DNA of 64,000 nt from the NCBI GenBank assembly GCA_963802745.1, contig CAWDKL010000042.1, positions 39,275 through 103,274 on the forward strand, in the 5' to 3' direction. Positions within the stretch are counted from its first letter, which is position 1, and every line of letters starts with the position of its first letter. This stretch comes from JAJPKK01 sp963802745 (lineage in GTDB: Bacteria; Pseudomonadota; Alphaproteobacteria; Rhizobiales; Xanthobacteraceae). Below, one piece after another: positions 55,701 to 64,000 of this stretch. The notes under the pieces are model-generated. The model worked only from the letters and a program-made list of their open reading frames with translations. It was not told the DNA's origin and did not search any database. A program made the position numbers and the translations under genes.

Positions 55701-57087
55701 GCGGCGAAGAACCAGCGGCTGCGGGTGCACTATCTGCTGGAGGCGGGCTGGAAGGCCGATACCGCCATCCAGGGTCTTGGCCGTTCCAACCGCACCAACC
55801 AGGCGCAGCCGCCGCTGTTCCGGCCGATCGCGACCGACGTCAAGGCCGAGAAGCGGTTCCTCGTCCACGATCGCCCGCCGGCTCGATACCCTTGGGGCGA
55901 TCACCAAGGGGCAGCGCCAGACCGGCGGCCAGGGGTTGTTCCGCGCCGACGACAATCTGGAATCCGTCCATGGCTGCGCGGCGCTGCGCCAGCTCTATGT
56001 GCTGATCTACAGCGGCAAGGTCGAAGGTTGCTCGCTCAAAACGTTCGAGGATGCGACCGGGCTGCGGCTGACCGACCAGGACGGCACTCTGCGCGAGGAC
56101 CTGCCGGCGATCACGACCTTCCTCAACCGGCTGCTGGCGCTGACCATCGCGTTGCAGAACACCTTGTTCGAGGTGTTCGAGGACCTTCTGCGCACCCGCA
56201 TCGAGGGCGCGATTGCGTCCGGCAGCTACGATCATGGCGTCGAGACCGTGACGGCCGAAAGCCTGACCGTCACCGGCCGCAAAACCATCTACACGCATCC
56301 GCAGGGCGGCGCCGAGACGCAGGTGTTCACCATCCTGCGGCGCGAGCGCAACAAGCCACTCACGCTGGCCAAGGCGCTGGACTTGGCGGATAGCGAGTCC
56401 CGTTCGCGGCTGCTGGTGAACCGCCAGTCCGGGCGGGCCGCCGTGCAGGTGCCGACGACGGGCTTGATGCTGGACGACGGCGCGGTCGAGCGCCGCGTCC
56501 GCCTGATGCGCCCGATGGAGCGTCCCGCGATCTCCGATCGCCGACCTGGCCAAAACCCAGTGGCGCGAAGCCGACCGGACCGAGTTCACCCAGGCCTGGG
56601 AGGCGGAGCTCGCGGCGCTGCCGGAGTTCACCGACAGCACGCTGCACATCGTCACCGGCCTGTTGCTGCCGATCTGGAAGCGGCTGCCGCACGACTCGAT
56701 GCGGGTCTACCGGCTGCAGACCGATGCGGGCGAGCGCATCATCGGCCGGCTGGTGTCGCCAGCCTGGGTGGCGCAGGCCTCCGAGAACGAGGTTCCCACC
56801 CTCAGCCCGGCCGACGCTTTCGCGGCCGTGCTGGAGGGCAGGACGCTGGTGCAGCTGGCGGATGGGCTGGAGCTGCGCCGCGTGCGGGTGATGGGCGAGG
56901 TGCGGATCGAGCTGTCCGGCTTCACCGAGGGGATGGTGGAGCGGCTCAAGGCGATGGGCCTGATGTCGGAAATCATCGCCTGGAAGCTGCGGCTGTTCGT
57001 GCCCACGGGCAGTTCGGGGCCGGCGATCCTCGCCACCGTGATGGAACGCTACCCGCTGGTGCGGGTGGCGGACCGGGCGCGGCGTGA
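52728..57087 (+). pseudogene. Strawberry-notch-type methyltransferase/helicase, five frame breaks
   Basis: One protein of about 1450 residues when read across five one-base shifts (near 53040, 53495, 53850, 55870, 56540). The N-terminal methyltransferase domain has motif I VLEPSAGTGLLAIFAE and motif IV MNPPFSAA. The helicase domain has Walker A GDGTGAGKGRQ, Walker B IVFDESHALQN, motif III YVSATGATT, a C-terminal helicase part (ILVFSDAGGTGRSYHADL) and motif VI QGLGRSNRTNQAQ. A further C-terminal domain ends in LFVPTGSSGPAI. No stop codon precedes the Toprim gene in the final frame. Known homologues are island and plasmid core genes of unknown biochemical role. Intact if the extra bases are errors. 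Confidence 0.78.
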
Positions 57088-57091
57088 GCCG

Positions 57092-58116
57092 ATGTCTCCC
57101 GCTGCTGACCTGGCGCACCGGCTCGCGCGCGATGCCGAGGCGGTGTGCCGCTATTATCTGCCCCACGGCCGCCGCGAAGGCCGCTACTGGCTGGTCGGCG
57201 ATGTCGCCGACACCCCCGGCCGCAGCCTGTTCGTGCGGCTGCACGGGCCGGACCACGGCAAGGGCGCAGCCGGCCGGTGGCAGGATGCGGCATCGGGCGA
57301 ATATGGCGATCTGCTCGACCTCATCGCCTTGAACCGCCGGCTCGACCGCTTCCGCGACGTGCTCGCCGAGGCGCGCGCCTTCCTCAGCCTGCCGCGGCCG
57401 GAGCCGGTGTCTTCCCCTCGCCCGCCGGTTCCCTGCGGATCGCCGGAAGCGGCCCGCCGGCTGTTCGCCATGGCGCGGCCGCTCAGTGGCACGCTGGCCG
57501 AGGCCTATCTGCGCGGGCGCGGCATCACGGCGTTGCCCGGCACCGGCGCCCTGCGCTTCCACCCCGGCTGCTACTACCGTCCGCATGACGACGCACCTGT
57601 CGAGACCTGGCCGGCGCTGATTGCCGCCGTCACCGATCTCGCCGGCACCATGACCGGCGCGCACCGCACCTGGCTCGATCCCGTCCGGCAACGGCAAAGC
57701 CCCTATCGCCACGCCGCGGCGGGCGATGGGCCACCTGCTCGGCAACGCGGTCCGCTTCGGTGTCGCCGCATGACGTCATGGCGGCGGGCGAAGGCATCGA
57801 AACCATGCTGTCGCTGCGGACCATCCTCCCTGCCCTGCCCATGGTGGCGGCGCTGTCCGCCAATCATCTTGCCGCCATCCTGTTTCCGGCGACGCTGCGG
57901 CGCCTCTACGTCGCGCGCGACCGCGATGCCGCCGGCGACATCGCGCTGGCCAGGCTGGCCCGACGCGCACGGGAGGCCGGGATCGAGCCGCTCGCACTAT
58001 CGCCGACGCATGGCGACTTCAATGACGACCTGCGGCGCCTCGGCAGCGATCGCCTGCGGGCAGCCCTGCTCTCGCAGCTCGCCCCGGACGACGTAGCCCG
58101 CTTCATGAGCGGGTGA
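57092..58116 (+). pseudogene. Toprim (primase/topoisomerase-like) domain protein, two frame breaks
   Basis: A protein of about 340 residues interrupted by two one-base shifts (near 57680 and 57765). Segments are ADLAHRLARDAEAVCRYYLP, then RYWLVGDVADTPGRSLFVRL, AAGRWQDAASGEYGDLLDLI, a middle HRTWLDP, and the Toprim core GEGIETMLSLR (Glu) with YVARDRDAAGDIAL (Asp-x-Asp). DUF7146/Toprim proteins of islands act in DNA replication or transfer priming. ATG 57092 is in the frame of the preceding gene. Confidence 0.75.
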
Positions 58117-58440
58117 GGCGAGGCCGGGATGGGGGCAGCGGTTCAACTGCCGTCGTGGATCGGATGAGGCTCCCCGACGAGTTGGAGGAGAGCCGCGCCC
58201 CGGCCTTCAAGGGGCGATCGGACGGCAAACGGTCCGCCTCCGCAACGGCGTTCGGCGACTATTTTCCGCCGCCGGGCGACAAGCGGGGCCCGGCTTTGCA
58301 TCGCGAAGCAAAATAGCCGCCGCCCGCCGTCCTCCGCTTACGCTTCGGCCCAAGAGGGTGCGGAGGCGGCCCGCCCGCCGTCAAGAGGATCGCCCAGGAA
58401 GGCCGCGATGGGCGCGGCCACCATCACAGGGAGCCTCACC
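58117..58440. other. GC-rich intergenic region
   Basis: 324 bases without a supported gene. A 67-codon open frame at 58113 has a compositional translation and no ribosome site. A hairpin-prone GGCGACAAGC region lies near 58275. Confidence 0.4.
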
Positions 58441-59391
58441 ATGACGATCCACACAACCGACTTCGAACCGCCGCACGCCTCATCCCCGACCGACCGCGTC
58501 CTCACCGAACTAGAACTTTACGGCTATCGTCCATCCGGCGACGAGCCCGACCTGCGGCCGCTGCCCGAACCCGACGCCATCGGCGGCGCCGTCGCCGACA
58601 TTTTTGACGCCCTGGTCGCCACCCTCGGCGACACCCGCCTCGAACCCGACCTCGAAGACCTGCTGTGGTCGACCGTCAACCTGTTCCATCGCGCCGCCGA
58701 CCGCCTCCAGCGCGAACTCGACCGCAACGAGGACGCCCAGAAGCGCAGCCAGGCCGAACAGGACGGCTCGGAAATCCGCTCGGTCGAACTGGAGCGCCTC
58801 CTCGCCCAGGGCCAGACCCTGATCGAACGCCGCGACAGCATGGAACGCTTCCGCGACCACGCCGCCGACGGCTTCGAGCGCCACACCGGCTCGGCCTGGC
58901 GTCCGCGCGCCGGCTCGCTGGTCAGCCATCGCACCCTCACCGCCGCCATGATCGACAGCCGCGATTTCCTCGCCGCCAAGCGCCGCGCCGAGACCCAGCC
59001 GCTGCTGCCGCCCGGCCCCAAGGTGGCCTTCACCGGCGGGCTCGACTTCAACGACCATCGCGCCATCTGGGACCGGCTCGACAAGGTGTTCGCAAAGCAT
59101 CCCGACATGGTGCTGCTGCATGGCGGCAGCCCCAAGGGCGCCGAGCGCATCGCCGCCTGCTGGGCCGATAACCGCAAGGTGCCGCAGATCGCCTTCAAGC
59201 CCGACTGGACCCGCCACGCCAAGGCCGCCCCGTTCCGGCGCAACGACCGCATGCTCGAAGTCCTGCCGATCGGCGTCATCGCCTTCCCGGGCTCCGGCAT
59301 CTCCGCCAACCTCGCCGACAAGGCCAAGAAGCTCGGCATTCCCGTGTGGACGTTCGGTGCTGAACCGCATGCCAAAGGTGGCGGCGCGTGA
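58441..59391 (+). CDS. DUF2493 domain-containing protein
   Basis: A 316-residue protein. The first 180 residues are helical, acidic and charged (ADRLQRELDRNEDAQKRSQ). The C-terminal Rossmann-like DUF2493 domain (about 190-310) has VAFTGGLDFNDHRAIWDRLD, MVLLHGGSPKGAERIAACWA and IAFPGSGISANLADKA, the nucleotide-binding loops of the SLOG-like superfamily. ATG 58441 is supported by the match of the domain layout to homologues. Such proteins are regular members of strawberry-notch islands. Confidence 0.85.
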   Translation: MTIHTTDFEPPHASSPTDRVLTELELYGYRPSGDEPDLRPLPEPDAIGGAVADIFDALVATLGDTRLEPDLEDLLWSTVNLFHRAADRLQRELDRNEDAQKRSQAEQDGSEIRSVELERLLAQGQTLIERRDSMERFRDHAADGFERHTGSAWRPRAGSLVSHRTLTAAMIDSRDFLAAKRRAETQPLLPPGPKVAFTGGLDFNDHRAIWDRLDKVFAKHPDMVLLHGGSPKGAERIAACWADNRKVPQIAFKPDWTRHAKAAPFRRNDRMLEVLPIGVIAFPGSGISANLADKAKKLGIPVWTFGAEPHAKGGGA

Positions 59392-59452
59392 TGCGCCGCC
59401 CCAGCGCCGCGGCGACCCGCAGCCGCAGAGTCAGAGTGCGGACGGGTTTGCC

Positions 59453-59499
59453 CGCGGCGCCTTTGGCGTCCTTGACCCGTCCCAACCGGCGCCGATGCC
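59453..59499 (+). repeat. 47-base direct repeat, left copy
   Basis: CGCGGCGCCTTTGGCGTCCT begins this copy. It matches the right copy at 60302-60348 at 41 of 47 positions. The two flank 802 bases that contain one small gene. Confidence 0.6.
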
Positions 59500-59603
59500 C
59501 GCGCTCTATATTATCCGTTGCCTGTCTAAAGTATTATACTTGCCTCCCTCTACTCAGTATCTTAAAATCACTTGCTTTTCCTCCCAAAATCTCTGGGCTC
59601 GAC

Positions 59604-59894
59604 ATGCCCACTATCACGTTCACAGAATACATTCGCCCTAACGGCCGCACAGAAAAGGTCGAACTAGGATGCCACTCTGCCACCAAACACAAGGCTGACG
59701 GATTGGTGCGCAAGGGATACCGCTTCGAGTGCGAGATATTGCCGGACAATGGGACAATCAGCCTAACTGCCGTTGACCCAAATGATGAGGGCGATGTTGC
59801 CATTGAGCTGTGCCGAAGACGATCAGCAATTCCGAACGCCGTGCGAAGCCTCGTGAACAAGGCTGTCGTGTTCGATAGCCGGCAGCCACATTAA
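59604..59894 (+). CDS. Hypothetical small protein in repeat-flanked cassette
   Basis: A 96-residue protein from ATG 59604 (MPTITFTEYIRPNGRTEKVE), with a central ADGLVRKGYRFECEILPDNG strand pair and basic end. Codon usage is less GC-rich than in neighbouring island genes. It lies between two copies of a 47-base direct repeat, suggesting later insertion. Unknown function. Confidence 0.55.
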   Translation: MPTITFTEYIRPNGRTEKVELGCHSATKHKADGLVRKGYRFECEILPDNGTISLTAVDPNDEGDVAIELCRRRSAIPNAVRSLVNKAVVFDSRQPH

Positions 59895-60301
59895 CGCCAG
59901 GAACCACCATTCCGAATTCAGCAACTTGAAAAAAGCAAAATGGAAATGGAGAAACTAGAACCTAAAGCGCGTACTTTTATTTCATGGGAATAGGAACGAG
60001 CTGACGCAAAAGACGATGCTGCTACAATGAGTAATCAACCTTACAATCCATACGCGAATCCCGTGTTGGTGTATTTTGTTCATGTAAGACGGATGTGGCG
60101 GCAATTGCCCCCCGCACCGTCACCTATCTAACGCCAAAGCCCGGAGGCAGAATGTCTTTTCGGTCGTCCCATCGTACCGTGCCGGTCGGGACGGCTCAAT
60201 GAGACGCGGCCTCCGCCAATTTTGCCGAGCGTAAAGAGCGCGCAAGCGCGCGCCAGTTTATACGAAGCGCTCGACAAAATCGGTTCCCCCGCGCCCCGCT
60301 T
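59895..60301. other. AT-rich intergenic region within the cassette
   Basis: 407 bases with no gene I can support. The GC content is clearly lower between 59900 and 60100. A GCGCGC-rich palindrome lies near 60237-60256. Confidence 0.4.
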
Positions 60302-60348
60302 CGCGGCGCCTTCGGCGTCATTGACCCATCCCGACCGGCACCGGTGCC
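60302..60348 (+). repeat. 47-base direct repeat, right copy
   Basis: Matches 59453-59499 at 41 of 47 positions. The right boundary lies 33 bases before the next gene. Confidence 0.6.
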
Positions 60349-60381
60349 GCCCTCCCGTCGTCACGACAACAGGAGGGTACG

Positions 60382-60544
60382 ATGACGCTTGCAGAACACA
60401 TCGAGGAATTGATCGCTGAAATCGCGGGGCGCTCTGACGCGCCGCGAACGCAACGCCGTGCGAGCGGAGCTCGCCAAGGCCATCGCGGCGCAGGCGGAGA
60501 TCGAGCGCGCCGCCGCGGCGCATGACCAGAGCGCGGGGAGGTGA
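60382..60544 (+). pseudogene. Small helical island protein with one frame break
   Basis: A start ATG at 60382 with an AGGAGGG site reads TLAEHIEELIAEIAG. After one extra G near 60427 the frame continues as ALTRRERNAVRAELAKAIAA and ends at 60544. The reconstructed product is about 53 residues, a charged helical hairpin. It lies four bases before the DUF4326 gene. Intact if the extra base is an error. Confidence 0.55.
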
Positions 60545-60548
60545 TCAC

Positions 60549-60815
60549 ATGCCCAAGGTTCTCAACGCCAGGCAGGCCGGCACCAAGCCGGCCGCGGATC
60601 GCGTCTATGTCGGCCGACCCAGCAAGTGGGGTAACCGTTTTGTAATCGGCCGCGACGGCTCGCGCGATGAGGTCATCGCCAAGTACCGCGCATGGATCGT
60701 GCAGCAGCCCGCGCTCATGGCGGCGCTGCCGGAACTGCGCAATAAGGACTTGGTATGCTGGTGCGCGCCAAACCGGTGTCATAGTGAGGTGCTGATCGAA
60801 CTCGCGAACCGGTAA
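60549..60815 (+). CDS. DUF4326 domain-containing protein
   Basis: An 88-residue protein with the compact DUF4326 pattern: VYVGRPSKWGNRFVIGRDGS, then YRAWIVQQPALMAALPELR and the metal-like end CWCAPNRCHSEVLIELANR (two Cys, His). It is typical of phages and mobile elements. The start is at 60549. Confidence 0.88.
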   Translation: MPKVLNARQAGTKPAADRVYVGRPSKWGNRFVIGRDGSRDEVIAKYRAWIVQQPALMAALPELRNKDLVCWCAPNRCHSEVLIELANR

Positions 60816-61011
60816 GCCCTGCATCATGGCCGGTTGCACAGGCGGGGACCGCCGCGGCGGCTTCCCGCCTGTGCGGCTGGTCTTCACCCCATCTGTTGAT
60901 GCGCCATGTCTCCGGCTGATCGCCTATCGTTTCGAGTAATTCGTGTAATTTGAGTATTGCGGATAACTCCGGAATATGATATGCTAGGACAAATGAGATA
61001 GAGGTGCTATA

Positions 61012-61467
61012 ATGACTTATACGTCCAGTGAGCCGACATTTCCCTCCGACCAGGATGCCGTTCTGGCCCGCGAGGTGAGCCGCGCCCTTGAGGGGGCCGG
61101 CGACACCGCCTTGCGGCTCCAGGTGGCGGAAGCCGGCCGCGAGCTGACGACCTTCGATTTGCCGCCGAGCGTGGTGCGCCTGCTCGTGGACATCCTCAGA
61201 GAGACGGCCGCCGGGCACGCCGTGTCGGTCGTTCCGCTCGAAGCGGAAATCACCACGCAACAAGCCGCTGATCTGTTGAATGTCTCACGGCCCTATCTGG
61301 TCAGTATGATCGAGAAAGGCACGCTGCCGGCGCGCATGGTCGGCAATCAGCGCCGGCTGCCGCTCAAGGACGTGCTTACCTATAAGGCCGATAACCGCGC
61401 CAAACGGCGCGAGGCGCTGCGGGAACTTGTGGCGCTCGACCAGGAACTCGGTCTGTACGGCCCTTGA
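61012..61467 (+). CDS. Helix-turn-helix antitoxin (excisionase-type DNA-binding domain)
   Basis: A 151-residue protein with an excisionase-type DNA-binding pattern in the second half (EITTQQAADLLNVSRPYLVSMIEKG then RRLPLKDVLTYK). The gene starts one codon upstream of the PIN gene's stop-start pair (61467/61468 touch). Position and size match antitoxins of PIN-domain toxin-antitoxin modules. It probably autoregulates the operon. Confidence 0.82.
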   Translation: MTYTSSEPTFPSDQDAVLAREVSRALEGAGDTALRLQVAEAGRELTTFDLPPSVVRLLVDILRETAAGHAVSVVPLEAEITTQQAADLLNVSRPYLVSMIEKGTLPARMVGNQRRLPLKDVLTYKADNRAKRREALRELVALDQELGLYGP

Positions 61468-62043
61468 ATGAACAGGACGCGGCGGGTCACCGCTTTCCTG
61501 GATGCGAGCGTCCTCTACTCAGCCCCGCTGCGAGACCTGCTGATGCATCTCGCCATGCGGGACTTGTTTTTGGCGCGATGGTCGGATCGCGTGCACGAAG
61601 AATGGATCACGGCGTTGCTGCGCAACCGGAGCGATCTGACACCAGAGCGACTCGCACGGACGCGCCGCTTGATGGATGAGAACATCGATGATGCTCTTGT
61701 CCGCGGCTACGAGCCTATCGTCGATCAGCTCACGCTGCCTGATCCCAATGACCGCCATGTGCTCGCTGCCGCGATCCATGGTGGCTCCAGCATCATTGTC
61801 ACCGTCAATCTACGCGACTTTCCAACGAATATCCTCACAACCTATGGCATCGAGGCGCAACACCCGGACACGTTCATAGGGGCTCAACTCGCCGATCAGC
61901 CGGACGAAGTTCTCGCTGCCCTGCATGAGCTGCGGCTCGACCTCAAAAATCCGCCCACCAGCATGCCCGAGTTGATTACGACCTTCCAGCGCCAAGGTCT
62001 GACCGAAACCGTGGCCGAGTTGCGCCGGCTGATGGAAGTTTGA
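61468..62043 (+). CDS. PIN-domain toxin (ribonuclease)
   Basis: A 191-residue PIN-type RNase. Acidic catalytic residues are in AFLDASVLYSA (Asp), the DPNDRHVLAAAI region and IIVTVNLRDFP (Asp). It immediately follows its antitoxin gene (stop and start touch). It would cleave RNA when the antitoxin is lost, stabilising the island. Confidence 0.85.
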   Translation: MNRTRRVTAFLDASVLYSAPLRDLLMHLAMRDLFLARWSDRVHEEWITALLRNRSDLTPERLARTRRLMDENIDDALVRGYEPIVDQLTLPDPNDRHVLAAAIHGGSSIIVTVNLRDFPTNILTTYGIEAQHPDTFIGAQLADQPDEVLAALHELRLDLKNPPTSMPELITTFQRQGLTETVAELRRLMEV

Positions 62044-62233
62044 TCGGCGATTCCATGTCGTGAATCGCCTTGGCTACCTGATTGCGAGCGTGCCGGTCGC
62101 GCCAGACCACACCTACAACGTCGCGTGTGAGAACCTCACCGAGCCCGACGACGCCGACGACGAGCGCTTGCAGCTTGCGGCGGGACCTGCTGGATGCGCT
62201 TAAGCAAGGCCATCCAGGCGAAAAATACCGGCA

Positions 62234-62455
62234 ATGCGACTGCGTACAGCGGATGCGCGCCAAGCCAAGCCGCAGCGCGGTTTCATTCTCACCGATCCGC
62301 CCTACTGGTCGCGTGAGGGCCGCAAGGTCGCCATCGACGATTGGCTGAAACCGGCCTTCGCGGAAAATTACCGGGGCCTGCCGCAGCCGGCGTTGTGTGA
62401 AGTTCTTCGGCTCGCTCGTTCGCGCAAATGTAGATTTGGGCAATTGCTCGATTGC
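62234..62455 (+). pseudogene. DNA adenine methyltransferase fragment
   Basis: A fragment carrying the catalytic DPPY motif of N6-adenine methylases (FILTDPPYWSREGRKVAIDDWLKP) and, after frame breaks, a short tail that resembles the FCVSFYGW segment of such enzymes. No N-terminal or C-terminal part. The fragment ends at the 15-base repeat CAATTGCTCGATTGC (62441-62455). Confidence 0.6.
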
Positions 62456-62869
62456 TCAAACACTTTCGTTTCCGCGTAGGCGCCGTCCATCCTCGATCAT
62501 GTCCGCGTCCTTGATCTCGATGCCATCGGCTCGGAGCGCCAACATGATGACGTGCCGGACCGACACCATGTCCTGGGCCGCCCGCATCTTGATGGCGATC
62601 CAGGCGTAATCTGGCACCTCGATGTTCAAAGTCTTCATCCGGCCGCGCGGCGTGCACTGAACTGGAGTCCCTGCTCCCCTGCTCGCTCTTCGCGCCGGAC
62701 CTTTTGCTGCTCGCAGCGCATTCAGATCGTCCGCGGCCTCCGGCGGCCCCAATTTTGGTACCACCAATGTGGGTATTCCCTTTTCGGCTGCCTGCGCATC
62801 GAGACGTTGATCGATCAAGTCTATCTCGACGCTCTGGAACGCGGGCTTGCTGGCTTTGCTGGTTGACAT
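62456..62869 (-). CDS. ParA-partner protein of the second partition cassette
   Basis: A 137-residue protein. The N-terminal half is flexible and charged. The C-terminal half has a strand-helix-helix pattern (MKTLNIEVPDYAWIAIKMRAAQ...SVRHVIMLALRADG) typical of ribbon-helix-helix DNA-binding partners. Five bases after the ParA-type gene. Centromere binding is inferred. Confidence 0.65.
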   Translation of the reverse strand: MSTSKASKPAFQSVEIDLIDQRLDAQAAEKGIPTLVVPKLGPPEAADDLNALRAAKGPARRASRGAGTPVQCTPRGRMKTLNIEVPDYAWIAIKMRAAQDMVSVRHVIMLALRADGIEIKDADMIEDGRRLRGNESV

Positions 62870-62874
62870 GAGCC

Positions 62875-63549
62875 CTACCCCGCCACGGATTGCACAATGG
62901 CTTGGCCACGCGCTTGGTTGACGATTGCTTCCATCTCTTGCGCCAGTGCCGCAACCTCGCCCCCTGCCCCGCCGGTATCGGTCGTCGCTGGCGGCGTCCC
63001 AGTCAGGAACATCTCTTTGTAAGCCACGCGTTCGACCATGACGGTCCGAAAGATCGGCAACCCGTGCCGGGCCAGCTCCTGGTAGATGAAATCGGTGACG
63101 CGTGTCCGCAGGGGCGACATCTTGGTCAGTAGCAGGCGGTAAGGGATCGCAGTCCCCTTCTCTTTCGCCACATCGCGAACATCGGCGGCGATCACCAGGG
63201 CCTCGCGCAAATCCGGTTCCGACGCTTGCGCCGGAATGACTACGAGGTCCGACCGTGCGATGGCCCGCAGCGCCGTTGCTTCACGTGCGCCCGCCAGATC
63301 GATCAGGATATGGTCGGTCTCGCCAGCGTTCACGGCATCGCGAAACACCGCCGTAAAGTGGTCCCGCTCGATCGCCCGAACTGCCAGACCCGGAATGTTC
63401 GCCTTGCGCCCCCACCGTTCCAGCGTTTTATTCTGGTCAAGGTCGATGACCAGCACCTGCTCGCCGCGCACAGCCAGACGCGTTGCAATCGCCGCGCAGG
63501 CTGTCGACTTACCCACTCCGCCTTTTGACGATGCAAACGAAACAATCAT
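62875..63549 (-). CDS. ParA family ATPase of a second partition cassette
   Basis: A 224-residue ParA/MinD-like ATPase: FASSKGGVGKSTACAAIATRL (deviant Walker A), QVLVIDLDQNKTLERW (A') and HILIDLAGAREATALRAI (Walker B). It is of the short type without a helix-turn-helix. It is preceded by AT-rich DNA containing seven CAATTG words and the 15-base repeat, a candidate partition site. It would position replicon or island DNA. Confidence 0.87.
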   Translation of the reverse strand: MIVSFASSKGGVGKSTACAAIATRLAVRGEQVLVIDLDQNKTLERWGRKANIPGLAVRAIERDHFTAVFRDAVNAGETDHILIDLAGAREATALRAIARSDLVVIPAQASEPDLREALVIAADVRDVAKEKGTAIPYRLLLTKMSPLRTRVTDFIYQELARHGLPIFRTVMVERVAYKEMFLTGTPPATTDTGGAGGEVAALAQEMEAIVNQARGQAIVQSVAG

Positions 63550-63582
63550 GCGAGACCCCGGAACAGGAGATTACGAATACTT

Positions 63583-63912
63583 CAATTGAGCAAATCCACA
63601 ATTGCAAGGAACCGCAATTGCGCAACCGATTGTTTAGCAATTTATAAAAATATTATCAACACGATTTTCAAGGTTCTACGAGTTTGTGCAAACGGGCAAT
63701 CGAGCAATTGGCCAAAAGATCAAATATGCAAGTCATGGCTTGCTCAGTTGCGCACCTGCGTTTTACCATAACTGCTTACTTCCACAAGTGTGGGTTTGTT
63801 GATTAGGATCATTCTTGCCATTGGTTAATTTACGGATTTTAGCAATTGCACAAAGCGGCAATTGTGCCGATCCGCATCTGTTTACTTGCCCAACCATAGG
63901 AAAATACAATTG
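63583..63912. repeat. AT-rich CAATTG repeat field, candidate origin or centromere
   Basis: Seven CAATTG hexamers occur at 63583, 63599, 63615, 63705, 63843, 63859 and 63907 within about 330 bases. The repeat CAATTGCTCGATTGC occurs inverted at 63696-63710 and direct at 62441-62455, flanking the parA cassette. GCAAATCCACAA occurs near 63590 and inverted near 63918. The stretch is strongly AT-rich against a GC-rich island. No open frame of note. Confidence 0.6.
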
Positions 63913-64000
63913 CTGATTTGTGGATTTGCATCAAAGAGACGGCATCGCCGCCGGCGATGCTCTTCACCCGTCGAAAAAGGCTGGATCCAATCACCCATGC

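Noticed and set aside
54153..55955. A 600-codon minus-strand frame opposite the strawberry-notch gene
   Set aside because: Compositional mirror in GC-rich DNA; the plus strand has clear helicase motifs.
58113..58316. Small 67-codon open frame after the Toprim gene
   Set aside because: No ribosome site and compositional translation.
1..64000. Programmed frameshifting as explanation of the frame breaks
   Set aside because: Sixteen sites in seven unrelated genes without slippery sequences or following structures is not plausible.
1..64000. CRISPR arrays
   Set aside because: No evenly spaced direct repeats with unique spacers were seen; repeats found are inverted or isolated pairs.
31164..64000. 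Second copy of the tRNA-Glu 3' end as right attachment site
   Set aside because: No convincing match to GGTTCGATTCCCGTAGGGAG was noticed within the window.

Overview
The window comes from a high-GC alphaproteobacterium, most likely a member of the Hyphomicrobiales (Xanthobacteraceae/Nitrobacteraceae type). This is inferred from the cvpA-purF-SDR gene order, the mctP/DUF3311 pair, three Bug-type solute receptors, ATP-dependent PEP carboxykinase, and Rhizobiales-style extragenic palindromes. It splits at a tRNA-Glu near 31.1 kb into a chromosomal half (1-31.1 kb) and a mosaic mobile half (31.2-64 kb).

Chromosomal half: a frameshifted M16 peptidase end and a gutted glucose-6-phosphate isomerase gene (pgi) open the window. 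They are followed by a glutathione S-transferase, several secreted proteins of unknown function, a DUF1254/DUF1214 pair, a class A penicillin-binding protein, a monocarboxylate symporter, a lipoprotein, prs, a YbjN-domain protein, cvpA, purF, an SDR oxidoreductase, DedA, asd, two tandem SMP-30/gluconolactonase-like paralogues, a Bug receptor plus two-subunit TPP decarboxylase locus with a second Bug receptor, pckA, a VOC protein, a third Bug receptor, a pirin and a cupin. Together they point to a respiratory heterotroph that takes up organic acids and feeds them into gluconeogenesis. Short IS630-type MITEs sit in the intergenic spaces.

Mobile half: a tyrosine integrase with a small helix-turn-helix partner abuts the tRNA-Glu. 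Next come an integrase stub, a 5'-truncated tRNA-Pro, a three-gene polysaccharide operon (GT39-like, GH16, O-antigen ligase-like), a ParA/small protein/membrane protein operon facing a 713-residue repeat protein, and then a plasmid-like backbone: ParB-like protein, strawberry-notch methylase/helicase, Toprim protein, DUF2493, DUF4326, an antitoxin/PIN toxin pair, and a second ParA cassette next to an AT-rich field of CAATTG repeats that may be an origin or partition site. A secreted S74 (endosialidase-chaperone) fibre gene lies inside this backbone and is split by an IS630 and an IS1380 element. Removing both with one copy of each target duplication restores a 568-codon frame exactly.

A striking global property is that seven genes across the window contain single-base frame breaks, and every one of the 16 recognisable breaks goes in the same direction (one extra base, usually in a G or C run). 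This is either an insertion-type sequence error or an insertion-biased decay process, and it decides whether the island backbone genes should be read as intact or dead.
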